Source of the DNA: Neodontobutis hainanensis
Lineage: Eukaryota; Chordata; Actinopteri; Gobiiformes; Odontobutidae
Assembly: GCA_024349245.1 (NCBI GenBank)
Contig: JALDNG010000818.1
Span: 1 to 64,000 of the forward strand
DNA length: 64,000 nt
Direction: 5' to 3'
In this document: positions 22,257 through 33,639 of the stretch, piece by piece
How positions within the stretch are numbered: position 1 is the first letter of the stretch
Layout of the letters: each line of letters begins with the position of its first letter
The notes under the pieces: generated by a model
Database searches by the model: none
What the model saw: only the letters and a program-made list of their open reading frames with translations
What the model was told of the DNA's origin: nothing
Program-made: the position numbers and the translations under genes

Positions 22257-22565
22257 TTATGTCATCCTCGATGCCATCAAACATGCCATGAGAACTAAAA
22301 TGAAACATAAAGTCACATAAGTTACAGAAATAATAATATTCTCACAGAGAATAGCACATTATTAAACAAACAACACAACGCCAGAAAGACTGTTAATAAA
22401 CCGTCACAGTTATACTTTACATTTACTTGAACACATAATTTAAAAATAAAATAAATACAGATAAATATAAATATATTATGATATATTTAAACGTGGTATT
22501 ATATTAAATTAAACCTATTCTTTTATGGAACATAAATTATGCAACTGTCTCTGCTGGCAGCTACA
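22257..22565 (-). repeat. 3' LTR of the old BEL/Pao element (inner edge clear, outer edge uncertain)
   Basis: On the minus strand the polypurine tract GGTGGGAG is followed by TGTAGCTGCC, the likely LTR start, at 22565. The tract is the same as that before the young element's 3' LTR. The remaining sequence to about 22257 is AT-rich and its outer end could not be fixed. Confidence 0.5.
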
Positions 22566-24108
22566 CTCCCACCAAATCACTGGTGATTTCTTATTAACTT
22601 AATAAACATAAGATTCTAACTTAAATCATAAGACTTGGTTTAAGTGAGGTAGCAACAACCAAGACTGCTTTATTCAGCTTCAATCAGGGTTACAGTCTTG
22701 TGAATAGGCCGTTCTAGGTAAGTCTGCTTTGTGAGCCTCTTTCCTTTGTCATCCAGTGCTGATTCACTGATCAGCAATCGCAGCTTTCTCACACGTCCAT
22801 CTTCACCATGATACACTTCAGTGACCTTGGCGAGTTTCCACTCATTTCGTGGTGCATTGTCATCTTGCACGATCACAATATCGTTGACCTGCGCATTTCT
22901 GTGTGTTTTTGCCATTTTTGTCCCTCTTGAAGATTTAACATGTACTCCTTTTTCCACCTAGACCAAAACTCATTGGGTAAGTGCTGAACTTTATGCCATC
23001 TTTGCGAAGATAAAGGTCTTCCCTCACAAAGTCTCCAGGTGGTGGCAAGACTATGGAAGACTTCATTGTCAAAATGTGATTGGGCATAAGAGGCTGTGGC
23101 CCAGCTGGAACACTCAGCAAATGCTTTCCGACTATAACGAACGGTGCTACAAAGCCAAGAGGGTCATAGACAGACGCAACGGTTTATAACACTCCTCTTC
23201 TAGAGAAAGGTTGTTCACTCACCACTATTCTGAATCTGAACTGATCTGAGGTAATGCACCAGTTAACACCTAGAGCTCTCTCCATTTGGTACTCTCCCAA
23301 GGCTAGGTCTTGATGTATTACTGTTTGAGCACACTCTTCTTTGGGGATTGATTCTAGCACCTCCTGGCTGTTAGAAACAAATTTGTAGATGCGTAGCTTG
23401 CCATCGCTACAAAGCTGTCTTGCTTCACAGACTAGCTGTTTCGCTTCTTCTTTCGTTGACACACTAGTCAGCCCATCATCCACATAAAAATTTCGTTCAA
23501 TGAAGCGGATGGATGCTTCACTGAAACGACCTTGCCCTTGTGCAGCAATGTGTTTGAGGCCATAGTTTGCACAGCCAGGAGACGAGGCTGCACCAAACAA
23601 ATGCACTTTCATCCGAAAGACAGATGGTTCGAAGTGGTAGTCCCCATTCTCCCACCAGAGAAACCTTAGATAGTCTTGGTCTTCTGCTCTTACGTGAAAT
23701 TGGTAAAACATACGTTCTATGTCGCACATTATTGCTACTGGACCCTTGCGGAAAAGACAGAGAACACCTACCAATGTATTGGTCAGCTCTGGCCCGTAAG
23801 CAGATGATCGTTCAATGACACGCCTTGAAACTTTGCTGAGCAGTCAAACACAATGCGTATCTTGCCAGGTTTTTGTGGGTGATACACCCCGTGATGAGGG
23901 ATGTACCAAACAGGGCTCTTGTTGATTTCTTCTTCAGGAACTTTCTCAGCATTTCCACGCGTCATTGTTTCGTTCATGAATATTAAGTAGTCCTTGTGGT
24001 ACTGTTTATACTTCTCAAATCTCCTCCTCAAACATTTAAGGCGATGAACAGCACATTTCCTGTTGTCTGGCAGACTCGGCCTGTCTTCTTTAAATGGCAA
24101 AGGCATTT
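22566..24108 (-). pseudogene. Old BEL/Pao pol, interrupted and internally deleted
   Basis: Minus-strand blocks, in order: PLPFKEDRPSLPDNRK and IRIVFDCSAKFQG (RT start), AIMCDIERMFYQFHV, GAASSPGCANY, NFYVDDGLTS (catalytic YVDD, about 23490), then the segment up to SRRGVL. After a deletion that removes RNase H and the integrase core, the C-terminal integrase-associated region appears (MPNHILTMKSSIVLPPPGDF, then a block ending LIEAE at about 22673). The upstream part continues beyond the young insertion at 30974-31110 (KIKPDGHCEM). The young element entered between GHCEM and PLPF of this copy. Confidence 0.85.
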
Positions 24109-24421
24109 TGTTAATAACCATAAGTTTGTTACGGAAAAGGAGACAGTAAGGGGTCTTTTATTTTGAAATTTTGTGCTGAGAAGGTTGACTTCCGTTTTTA
24201 AAACACGCGCTCCCAAGCTAGCGCAGTTTATAGCATATAGCGGTTTGTCATTCCAAATAAGGCACTTCTACACGAAAACCTGATAAACATTGATTTTCAT
24301 GCTTGCAACCCCTCCGAAGAGGCAAAAGCTCTTACGTTGGTGATATGGTGAACGGAGTAAAGAATTAAACATCATAAAACCATCAGTAAAAGTCTCAACT
24401 CTGTTCGGGGGGCATGCTACA
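24109..24421 (+). repeat. BEL/Pao 5' LTR
   Basis: Runs from TGTTAATAACC to GGCATGCTACA and so has TG...CA ends. It matches the 3' LTR at all but one position by eye. Confidence 0.92.
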
Positions 24422-24526
24422 GTAAGAGCTTCACCTCAGAGTGCTAACGTTATGTCGAGCTCCCGTTAGTTCAAAGGACAACGGCACCAACGCAGGTAGC
24501 GAGCTAACGTTACAACAACAAGCTAA

Positions 24527-26297
24527 ATGGACGGCATCGAAGAGCAAACACGTAAGCTACAAACTGAAATCAATGAAACGAGAGCTTTAATACATCAAGG
24601 TGATACAGAGAGCAGGTCAAGGCAGGAATTAAAGGACGATATTGAACACAAAGAAAAACAATTAGCTGAACTAACGTTACATCAAATGGAGGCTGCGACT
24701 GAGTTATCATTACCCAGGCGTTCAGAGCGGCCTAGTGTGTTAACTGAAAAAATGATAGCCAATCAAAAGGACGAACTGAATAAAAAGGACAAAAAACTGC
24801 TAAGTCTCTACGAACAATGGAAAGGGCTAATCAGAACATCCAGAGAAAGCCTAAAGACGGACTTATCAGAGCACGAGTTGTGTGAAATGGCCGATGGCAT
24901 TGAAAAGGGTCTGAACAACATGATGAAGGTGTACAATGAAATAAGGGAACATACTATGCCACCCTCTGACACAAGACGCAAAATGGATTCTTGTGAAGCA
25001 GTAACTAGAGACATTATGAAAATACTTAATGAACGTATAACAGCAATAGATGGTGATTTTGAAGCAGATAGAGAAGGGCAACGTCTTCATCAGCTACTGT
25101 CACACCAGTACGCCCGCTCCATCTACGGGACAGCCTCTCAGTCTAGTGTAGGTAAGCAGTCAGACACTTCTAGCATCGCAGCTAAAAGGATTGATGCAGC
25201 TGCGGAGTTGGCTGCAAAGGAAGCAGAATATAAATTTGTGCAAGAGGAAATTAAACAAAAAGAAAAAATGAAAGATTTAGAATCTGAACTTGAGCGTTTA
25301 AAAGCAGAAAGGGAAATAACAAGCTGCTCGCAAGAAACTTGAGATCTACGACAGAGAAATGAACATGGATATGGACAATCTGCAAATTCAACCAAATAAT
25401 ATGCTTTTCTCTGTTGACCACCAACCTGTTAATGAAGCACCAGCACCCTCTAGTGGCTTGCCACCATTAATGCCACAAAACATGCCAATCCATATGTTAA
25501 ATCACACTGTGAACAATCCAAACCCTCAAATATTCACACAAGCACCTCCCACTGACATTTCCCAGTTGGCTCAAGCAATTCAAAACAGTATAACCATAAA
25601 CAGAATCCCGGTGCCAATGTCCACAGTGTTCAGTGGAGATCCAATTAACTACATTGAATGGAAGGCTTCGTTCTCTTCCCTTGTGGACTGCAAAAGCATC
25701 TCACCTGCTGATAAGCTTCACTTGCTCAAAAGGTACGTCACAGGTCCAGCACAAAAATGCCTTGAGGGCATATTTTATCGCAGTGATGAAGAGGCATACA
25801 AGGATGCATGGCGAAAGCTTGACCAACGTTATGGACTACCCTTTGTTGTTCAGAGAGCTTTCAGAGACAAGCTGTCAAAATGGCCTAAAATAAGCTCAAA
25901 GGATGCGGAAGGATTAAGGATATTTTCAGACTTTCTAAATGCATGTCTCCAAGCCACACCATATGTAAAAGGGCTAGAGATATTAAGTGACTGTGAGGAA
26001 AATCAAAAGATGTTGCAGAAAGTTCCTGACTGGCTGGCAGCCCGTTGGAATCGCCAGGTCACAGTTACACTTATGGATGGCAAGGATTTTCCCTCTTTCA
26101 AAGACTTTGCACAATTTGTGGCAGTTGAAGCAGAGATTGCATGCAACCGGTCACTTCTTCATATGCTCTCCACTCATGCAGCTCATCCTACGAGAAAAGG
26201 ACCACAAAGGACTTTAAACCAAACAGATCCTCTCAAGTCTTCACAACGCAAACCATGGTACAAAACAACAAGGCAAGGACAAGCAACACAAAATTAA
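24527..26297 (+). pseudogene. BEL/Pao gag (two frames)
   Basis: The N-terminal frame 24527-25342 is a 271-residue, Lys/Glu-rich, coiled-coil-prone protein starting MDGIEEQTRKLQ. A 1-nt shift near 25320 ends it, and the next frame continues through 26297. That part has a proline-rich linker and the capsid-like block FSGDPINYIEWKASF and HLLKRYVTGPAQKCLEG, which matches the conserved gag region of BEL/Pao elements. A second shift near 26280 separates it from the zinc knuckles. Intact family members have one continuous gag-pol frame, so these shifts are probably inactivating or are sequence errors. Confidence 0.85.
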
Positions 26298-27100
26298 AGG
26301 TACCCTGCATGTTTTGCAAAGATGAAAAACACCAGTTGTCAAAGTGCCCTAACTTTTCAGATCAGCCCTTAGAGGACAAGCGCACATATGTTAAGGACAA
26401 TAAACTGTGCTATGGATGCTTAGAGGTGGGCCATAACGCCAAAGATTGTTGCCATCGCCACACTTGTGACATTTGCAAAGGAAGACATCCCACTTGTCTG
26501 CACAATGACAATCACAAGGCATATGAAAGATCTCACCCTCTGGCAACACCTCCAAGCACTCCAAATGAAACCACGACAGTCACAGCTCTCAACGTTACTA
26601 AAGTGGGTGAGTCAAGTAGCACATCCATGATCGTTCCTGTTTGGGTGTCTACCGTTCAGAGCCCGTCTAAAGAGCAGTTAGTTTACGCACTATTAGACAC
26701 ACAAAGTGACAGCACATTTGTCTGTGAAGAATTAAGCAACCAGCTATGTGCGGACACTCACCCTGTGAAGTTAAAATTAACTACCATGTTGGGTATTCAC
26801 TCTATTGTTAAGAGCCACAGAGTATCTGGTCTGCGTGTGAGAGGTTATGACTCAGACATTAGTATCGACCTACTCTCATACACCAAAGACTTTATTCCAA
26901 TTAACTATGACAACATACCCACTAGTGACACGGCAAAACAATGGCCCCACCTGACAGAAATTGCAGAGAAGATACCACCTCTTCTGAGTTGTGATGTTGG
27001 ACTTCTTATCGGATTTAACTGTCCCAGAGCTTTAGCTCCAAGACAAGTTCTATTAGGAGAACTTGTCTTGGAGCTAAAGCTCCAAGACAAGTTCTATTAG
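26285..27100 (+). pseudogene. BEL/Pao zinc knuckles and protease
   Basis: Cys/His motifs follow in order: CMFCKDEKHQLSKC, CYGCLEVGHNAKDC and CDICKGRHPTCLH. The aspartic protease follows with LLDTQSDSTF as the active-site region, the usual D-T-Q variant in BEL/Pao. The frame runs out at 27100 because of a 44-bp insertion at 27061-27104. Past the insertion the frame would run on into RT. Confidence 0.85.
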
Positions 27101-27104
27101 GAGA
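27034..27104 (+). repeat. 27-bp direct repeat with a 15-bp inverted copy: templated insertion
   Basis: A 27-bp block starting AGCTCCAAGACAAGT occurs at 27034-27060 and again at 27078-27104. Between them lies ACTTGTCTTGGAGCT (27061-27075), the exact reverse complement of its first 15 bases. The net insertion is 44 bp and breaks the pol frame. Confidence 0.9.
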
Positions 27105-28850
27105 AGGTGAGGAGCCTTATGCCATCCACACAGACCTAGGGTGGAGTATCGTTGGAGGCTCCACACCAGCGCTATATAAAACTCAGTCAAGTTTGTGTCA
27201 TAGAATCATGATAAAGGAATTACCCCCTGTAACTCCCATGGATGTGATTAACGTGCTAGAGTTAGATTTTAAGGACACGAAGGCAAGCGACAAAACAGTC
27301 TCACAAGAGGATCTTATCTTTTGGACAAGCTCAAGGAGGAATAAGAAAAACGAACAAGGACACTGTGAGATGCCTCTACCTTTCAGACAAAGGCCACACT
27401 TAGCTAACAACCGAAAGCTTGCTGAAATCAGACTTGAACACTTAAAACGAAAGTTCAACAAAGATGAAATGTACAAAAGAGATTACATAACCTACATGGA
27501 AGACATTATTGAAAGAGGTGATGTCGAAGAAGTGCACAATGAAGGAAAACCAGGTGAACAATGGTACCTTCCCCATCACGGGATTTATCACCCAAAAAAA
27601 CCCACTAAACTTCGTGTTGTATTTGATTGTTCAGCCAAACACAATGGTGCAAGTCTAAACTATCATCTTCTCCAGGGGCCAGATCTGATTAATAATCTTA
27701 CAGGCATCCTCTTACGGTTCAGACGACATCCTATTGCTCTAATGTGCGATATAGAGAAGATGTTCCACCAGTTTCACGTCCAGCGGTGCGACAGAGGTTA
27801 CCTGAGTTTTCTGTGGTGGAAAAACGGCAACACAGAGACACAGCCACGGGTATACAGAATGAAGGTACATCTTTTGGTGCGACATCATCTCCAGGGTGTG
27901 CAAATTACGTAAGTATTAAGTATTTAGCTAAAGAACACTGTCACACACATCCTGTAGGATCTGAGTTCATGGAAAAGGACTTTTATGTGGACGACGGAGT
28001 CACAAGCACAGTCACAGTTGAAAAGGCAATACAGCTCGCACAAGAGGCCACAGAGATATGCAAGCAAGGAGGGCTCCGTCTACACAAATTTATCTCAAAT
28101 AGCCCTGCTGTTCTACAAAGCATCCCTTCTTCCGAATGTGCAGTAGAGACAAAAATAAAGGACTTAACATTCAAAGACATGCCACAAGAAAGGGCCTTAG
28201 GCATCCAATGGAACGTTGAAAGGGACTGCTTCAGATTCGACAACACTTTCAAAGACCAACCAGCAACACGTAGGGGCATCTTATCTACTGTTGCATCCAT
28301 CTACGACCCCCTGGGCTTCCTGGCGCCATACGTGCTTCACGGGAAAAGGATCCTGCAGGAAATGTGTCACCAAGGTATCAAATGGGATGACTCTCTGTCA
28401 GAAGCACTGAGGCCAAGGTGGGAGAGCTGGCAACGTGACTTTGCCAACTTAGACAAGGTTAACATAACTCGTTGTTACTTTCCTGCTAGTTTTGGTGAGC
28501 TTAAAGAAATAGAGTTACACCACTTTTCGGATGCGAGCACGAGTGGTTATGGACAATGCACCTATTTAAGAGCCAAAAATGTTAAAGAGGAGATTCACTG
28601 TTCACTGGTAATAGCCAAGGCCCGTGTTTCTCCTACCAAGTTGACTACAATTCCCCGACTTGAGTTAACTGCAGCTGTAGTCTCAGTTTCAGTTAGTAAC
28701 ATGTTGAGAGAGGAACTCTGCTACCCTCAAGTCAAAGAGTATTTCTGGACTGATTCGAAGGTAGTTTTAGGGTACGTAAACAATGAGCGTCGCTGCCCCA
28801 TACCTTTGTAGCGAATAGAGTCCAAAAGATTCGCCAAAGTACAAACCCTC
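27105..28850 (+). pseudogene. BEL/Pao reverse transcriptase and RNase H
   Basis: RT motifs in order: PLPFRQRPHLANNRK, LRVVFDCSAKHNGAS, LMCDIEKMFHQFHV, then after a 1-nt shift near 27875 FGATSSPGCANY and FYVDDGVTS (catalytic YVDD, about 27985). RNase H follows with HHFSDASTSGYGQC and FWTDSKVVLGYVNNE. The frame breaks again near 28795, just after this RNase H motif, and resumes as QQWFYVPSEENPADSASRG. Domain content is complete, but the frame is broken in at least two places. Confidence 0.88.
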
Positions 28851-28854
28851 AGCA

Positions 28855-30568
28855 ATGGTTTTATGTGCCATCGGAAGAGAACCCAGCCGATAGTGCATCT
28901 AGGGGTAAATCGGTCACGGAGCTTCTCTCATCCAACTGGTTTACCGGCCCCTCCTTTCTCTGGGAGAAGTACCTGCCCACAACGCAAAGTGTGGAGCTGG
29001 AACCGTCCTTGAGATCCAGAAGTCAGAAAAACACAGACAATGTTAACCAAAGTTACAGTGACATTTACCCTTGCCGAACGTTTGTCCAAGTTCTCGTCAT
29101 GGTCCAAAGCAGTTAAAGCTGTAGCGCGTCTCATAAGAAGGGCCAAGAAAGTCAAATCCGATGCACCGGCTACAGTGAGTGAACAAGAAAGTGCAGTGCA
29201 TGTCATCATTCAGGATGTACAGAAACAAATTTATGGAAAAGAGATAAATATGCTAAACAAAGGCAACCAGCTTCCACGCCACAACAAACTGTCCCACTTA
29301 GACATTTTCAGGGACATGGACTGTCTCATCAAGGTCGGAGGGAGACTGTCATCTATCAAGGACTCTTTCAAACATCCTATTGTGATTCCAAAGGAACATC
29401 ATGTGACCAAACTCATAATATCTCACTGTCATGACAAAGTAAAACACCAAGGAAAGGGATTCACCATTAACGAAATCAGATCCAGTGGCTACTGGATCCC
29501 AGGGATGAGTAGAACCGTTGCTTCTTTCGTCCGCCAGTGTGTCATCTGTCGCAGGCTCCGCAAAGCTCCAGAAGGTCAGAGAATGAGTGATCTACCTGCA
29601 GAGCGTTTAGAGCCCTCTCCTCCTTTTACATATTGCGGTATGGACTGTTTTGGCCCTTTTGTAACCACAGAAGGCCGAAAACAACATAAACGGTATGGAC
29701 TTTTATTCACTTGCTTTTGCTCTCGCGCCATTCACATTGAGCTATTAGAGGACTTATCAACTGACACTTTCATTAATGCATTAAGGTGTTTCATTGCTAT
29801 CCGAGGTGCAATTCGCCAAATTCAATGTGATCAGGGAACAAACTTTGTTGGTGCAAAAAATGAATTTAAGGTTGCCTTAAGTGAACTGGACACCGAAGGC
29901 TGAGTACCTATCTGTCCCAAAAACAGTGCGACTTTGTGATGAATGCACCACACTCCAGTCACGCAGGTGGAGTCTGGGAGCGTCAGATAAGAACGGTCAG
30001 GAGTGTATTGAATACTACTCTATCCCTTGCACATGCCAGACTTAATGATGCTTCATTAAGGACTTTATTCTATGAAACAATGGCCATAGTCAATAGTCGC
30101 CCACTGACTGTAGACAACCTTAACAACCCTGACAGCTTGGAGCCACTTACCCCCAACCACCTGCTCCACATGAAATCCAACATAATACTGCCTCCACCTG
30201 GTACCTTCCTAAAAGAGGACCTCTATGGAGCAAAGAGATGGCGTCGTGTGCAGTTCTTGACTGAGCAGTTCTGGTGCCGGTGGAGGCGTGAGTATCTGCA
30301 CAACATTATAGCTAGGCAGCGCTGGCACTCCCCAAAAAGAAATCTAAGGGTAGGTGATGTTGTGTTGGACATTGATGAACTGTCACCCAGAGGTGAGTGG
30401 AGACTTGCCAGAGTTCTGGAGACTGTTACCAGCAAGGATGGTCTCGTGAGAAGAGTGAAAATCTCCTTTGGAGATAAGAGACTGAATAACAAAGGTCAAC
30501 GCAGTAATAAGCTTTATAATGTAGAGCGTCCTGTACAAAAGCTAATTCTGATACTAGAATGTTCATAA
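28855..30568 (+). pseudogene. BEL/Pao integrase and C-terminal DUF5641-like region
   Basis: A zinc-binding N-terminus ends with CVICRRLRKAPEGQRMSDLP. The catalytic core shows GMDCFGPF (first Asp), IQCDQGTNFVGA (second Asp) and, after a 1-nt shift near 29895, SSHAGGVWERQIRTVR (third acidic residue, Glu). The last frame, 29936-30568, contains LTPNHLLHMKSN and LPPPGTFLKEDLY, typical of the C-terminal region of BEL/Pao integrases, and ends LILECS. A further shift lies near 29060. Confidence 0.88.
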
Positions 30569-30645
30569 GTTGATTTAAGAGAAATGGTTATGTCATGTTG
30601 AAAATTCTTCGTTGTTGTTATCCTGATATAACAAAATCTCATAAT

Positions 30646-30655
30646 TTGGTGGGAG
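30646..30655 (+). promoter_or_regulatory. Polypurine tract of the young BEL/Pao element
   Basis: TTGGTGGGAG lies directly before the 3' LTR start TGTTAATAAC. The equivalent tract precedes the LTR of the old element on the minus strand. Confidence 0.7.
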
Positions 30656-30968
30656 TGTTAATAACTATAAGTTTGTTACGGAAAAGGAGACAGTAAGGGG
30701 TCTTTTATTTTGAAATTTTGTGCTGAGAAGGTTGACTTCCGTTTTTAAAACACGCGCTCCCAAGCTAGCGCAGTTTATAGCATATAGCGGTTTGTCATTC
30801 CAAATAAGGCACTTCTACACGAAAACCTGATAAACATTGATTTTCATGCTTGCAACCCCTCCGAAGAGGCAAAAGCTCTTACGTTGGTGATATGGTGAAC
30901 GGAGTAAAGAATTAAACATCATAAAACCATCAGTAAAAGTCTCAACTCTGTTCGGGGGGCATGCTACA
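30656..30968 (+). repeat. BEL/Pao 3' LTR
   Basis: A 313-bp copy of the 5' LTR. It is followed by CATTT, which completes the target duplication in the old element. Confidence 0.92.
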
Positions 30969-30973
30969 CATTT

Positions 30974-31110
30974 CACAGTGCCCATCAGGCTTGATCTTAA
31001 TTCCTTCCTCCAATATTGAAATGAAGGAAAGATCTTCTTGCAAGAAGTGAGCATCCTCCACACTTTTTTCATTAAAGTCTGACTCCAATATCTTTATGTT
31101 GACGGCTATT
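30974..31110 (-). pseudogene. Old BEL/Pao pol, upstream part beyond the nested insertion
   Basis: The minus strand reads LESDFNEKSVEDAHFLQEDL and KIKPDGHCEM and then meets the young element's flank. Joined in register, it leads to PLPFKEDRPSLP at 24108. Its 5' end is lost near 31110. Confidence 0.75.
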
Positions 31111-31830
31111 TGAAGATTGTAAAAGGGGAAAGACGTGCTGTTGGACTTATATGGCCCTTATATCTTTTTATAAGCAAACCAATGTGGAATGGGCACGCCC
31201 CTTGATTTGCAGACTTGAAGGTAAAACCAAATAAAAGTTATAGTTGTCAAATAATAATTAAGCCTACTATTAAAATTTTGTTGTACAGGGGATACTGCTA
31301 TTGGACTTGGGGTTACATGTTTTTCTTCTCAACTTGCATGGAAAAATTAAAGTTTGGATTTCACATTCATTTTGGTATGTATTTTATGCATATATGTCCA
31401 TGCTGTTTGCTATACAATTAAATTATAATGCATTGCTATTATGAAACATTTAATAAAATGAATCGTCAAGGATTTAAGAATTTACAGTTCACAAATATTG
31501 AAACATCCGTACAAATTTAGAAAACCAATTGCTTTCTAACATAATTTTTTTCACAGCAAATAGCAGTGTCACTCGGCTTTTTGATGGAGAACCGCCGCAC
31601 TTTCTTGTTGAAAGTGACCTGTTCCTTGTGGCAGGGAGAATGATGGGTCACTCCTTTCTCCATGGAGGGCCATGCCTTTCAGGACTTAGTCCAGCTTTTG
31701 TGCATGTCCTACTTGGTGGCAGTCCTGAAACATCAACTGTCACTGTAGAGGATTGTCCGGACCTCGACATTCGTGACACAATCAAGCTTGTATGTTTCTT
31801 CCATATCTCTTAGTTTGAAGATGGAAAAGT

Positions 31831-31895
31831 GTTAAATCCAAAGCATCTGGACAAGGTTCACTTTCAAACCTACGTCCAGATGCTTTGGCTTTAAC
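31831..31895 (+). other. Short near-perfect hairpin in an intron
   Basis: GTTAAATCCAAAGCATCTGG with two further bases pairs with GTCCAGATGCTTTGGCTTTA and two further bases over a 22-bp stem with one mismatch; the loop is about 21 nt. It lies in an intron of the HECT-like gene. It could be a tiny MITE remnant or a pre-miRNA-like fold; nothing else supports either. Confidence 0.6.
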
Positions 31896-32550
31896 CCTTT
31901 TTTCTTCTAGATGGCCTGGTTGACTGAGACTCTTAACAGACATGTCTTAGTTAGATTTTTCTATATTTTCTTTTTAAATATATATATATATAGTTGGAAG
32001 GAGAATCCAACCTGTCAGAAAAGGAAAAGCAGCAGATACAGGAGTTGGCCTATGCATGGGACCTTCCTTTACTGAACAAAAGTAACCGAAGGTGGTTTGA
32101 AAACGAAACTACATACATTTCACAACTCTCCACTACAATTATTATGCTTGTCTTTTATTCCTTATTATTGTTATTAGGTGTTTGGACGAGTCGTAAGACA
32201 GATTAAGCAACTGCGCAGAGGACTAAAAGAAGCACCATTGTGGACTTTGCTTACTCAAAGACCAGACACAGCAGCTATCCTTTTTCCAAAAGAGGGGCAG
32301 AGAACATCTGTCCAGAGGTAATTTTGCTTTCTTATGGTCTTACTTGAAGATAAAGTTGAAGCAAAGGCGTTTGGACTGGAATGATAATGCTATATCCTTC
32401 TCCAGTGCTGTCAGGTGGTTTGCACTGGCCACTGTGACCTTGCATCTAAGTTTGATAGCTTTGTTTACAGACAACTTGTTTCTTATTCACTTCAATTTTA
32501 TTAATCCCCAAGGAGTAAATCAGTTATTTGGTATCTTCAAATTAGTTGAT

Positions 32551-32900
32551 TCAAACTTCTTCTTCTGTCCTAGACTGATTGTAGAGCAGTCGATCCGTCC
32601 TGCTGATTAGATTCTCAGATGTCCACTGGTTTCTTTGTTGTTCATAAGCTGAAAACAAGGGATGGTCTAAGTTGTTCAGTAACCACTGATCTAAAAGCAT
32701 TAGGTGTCTGTTCCTGAAAACAGTTCTACTGATGAAGTCACGGGCAGTATCTGGTACAGCTGTTGGTTGAATATAAACCGTAATCCTACGATGACATGCG
32801 ACTCTCTCGGTATACAACCATCTCAGTCTCACTGCTACAGCTCCACACACTTGTAGCTAATTCTGTGGCAGTAATGCGATCCACTGTCGGGATCTTCTTT
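32551..32900 (-). other. Unrecognised reading frame in the intron
   Basis: A minus-strand frame of about 99 codons (32850-32551) contains RTVFRNRHLMLLDQWLLNN and a basic upstream part in another frame (KIPTVDRITATEL). It looks protein-like in composition but has a frame break and no start context. I do not recognise the family; it may be a transposon remnant. Confidence 0.3.
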
Positions 32901-33639
32901 AGAGCAACTCAGAAATTAAGCCCTTTCCCATGTAGGTAGTTATGGTAGTTTAATGTGTATACATGTATATTTTATTGTTACCAATTAATTGTGGTTGCAG
33001 AAATAACTGCAATTGGCGGCTGGATGTTTTTTCATGTGGCCTTTTGTTGACGCAGATTCTTCTGCAGCGAATCACTTGGCCACAAGCAGATGAAGATGAT
33101 GATGATGACGACTGGTCAGCAGACATAAAGTTCCGCATATCGGGCTATCTCCAAGAGTTCATCACTGGAGGTGAAACTAAGAAATATTTGTATTCCATAA
33201 TATTTATGGAAATAAAACATTTTAAAATCTGTTTAATTCACTCTTTAGCAACGCCAACTGAACTGCAAAATCTAGTAAAATTCTGGACAGGCTGGGAGGT
33301 CTTGCCAACAAGTTTGTCTGTAGAGGTAGTAACTGGAAACTACATCACAGCCTCAACCTGCTTTGAGATTCTGCGCATTCCATCTCACTACAAGGACTAT
33401 ACTTCATTCAAGAGAGACTTGCTTGTTTCCATTTCTTCATGCCACACAGGATTTGGTCTAGTGTGAACATAGTATGATGTTTTATAATGCTGTTTGCTGT
33501 TCAAATTACCACTGTAGCACTTGACAGTTGTGCTTCCATAGTTCAATGTTTTACATTGGTTTAGTTCAGAGTTCAGTGCCCCACATAAACACTTCTTAAT
33601 TTTAAGCTACTGGTTTTGGCCTGACATAAACCAAGAGGC

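Larger units (their letters stand above)
24109..30968 (+). mobile_element. Young BEL/Pao LTR retrotransposon nested in the old one
   Basis: The element has two 313-bp LTRs (24109-24421 and 30656-30968) that I could tell apart at only one base (C/T in the first 12 positions). CATTT is duplicated at 24104-24108 and 30969-30973. Internal order is gag, zinc knuckles, protease, RT, RNase H, integrase and the C-terminal DUF5641-like region, as usual for BEL/Pao. Despite the young LTRs, the gag-pol frame is broken by several 1-nt shifts and one 44-bp insertion. No primer-binding site matching a tRNA end was recognised immediately after the 5' LTR. Confidence 0.95.
31557..33466 (+). pseudogene. Fish HECT-like gene, C-terminal exons
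   Basis: Five exon blocks with AG acceptors: about 31552-31790 (VTRLFDGEPPHFLV, VAGRMMGHSFLHGGPCLSG; donor GTATGT), about 31994-32110 (LSEKEKQQIQELAYAWDLP; no clear donor), 32179-32322 (RVVRQIKQLRRGLKE; donor GTAATT), about 33052-33171 (LLQRITWPQADEDDDDDDW; donor GTGAAA) and about 33252-33466 (VKFWTGWEVLPTSLSVEV, ASTCFEILRIPSHY, ending TGFGLV). The block with TCF preceding L and P matches the catalytic-cysteine loop of HECT E3 ligases, and the Cys is kept. The set is the C-terminal half of the fish HECT-like family whose N-terminal exons lie at 20833-22250. The damaged donor of the second exon and the insertions between the halves argue for a pseudogene. Confidence 0.7.
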
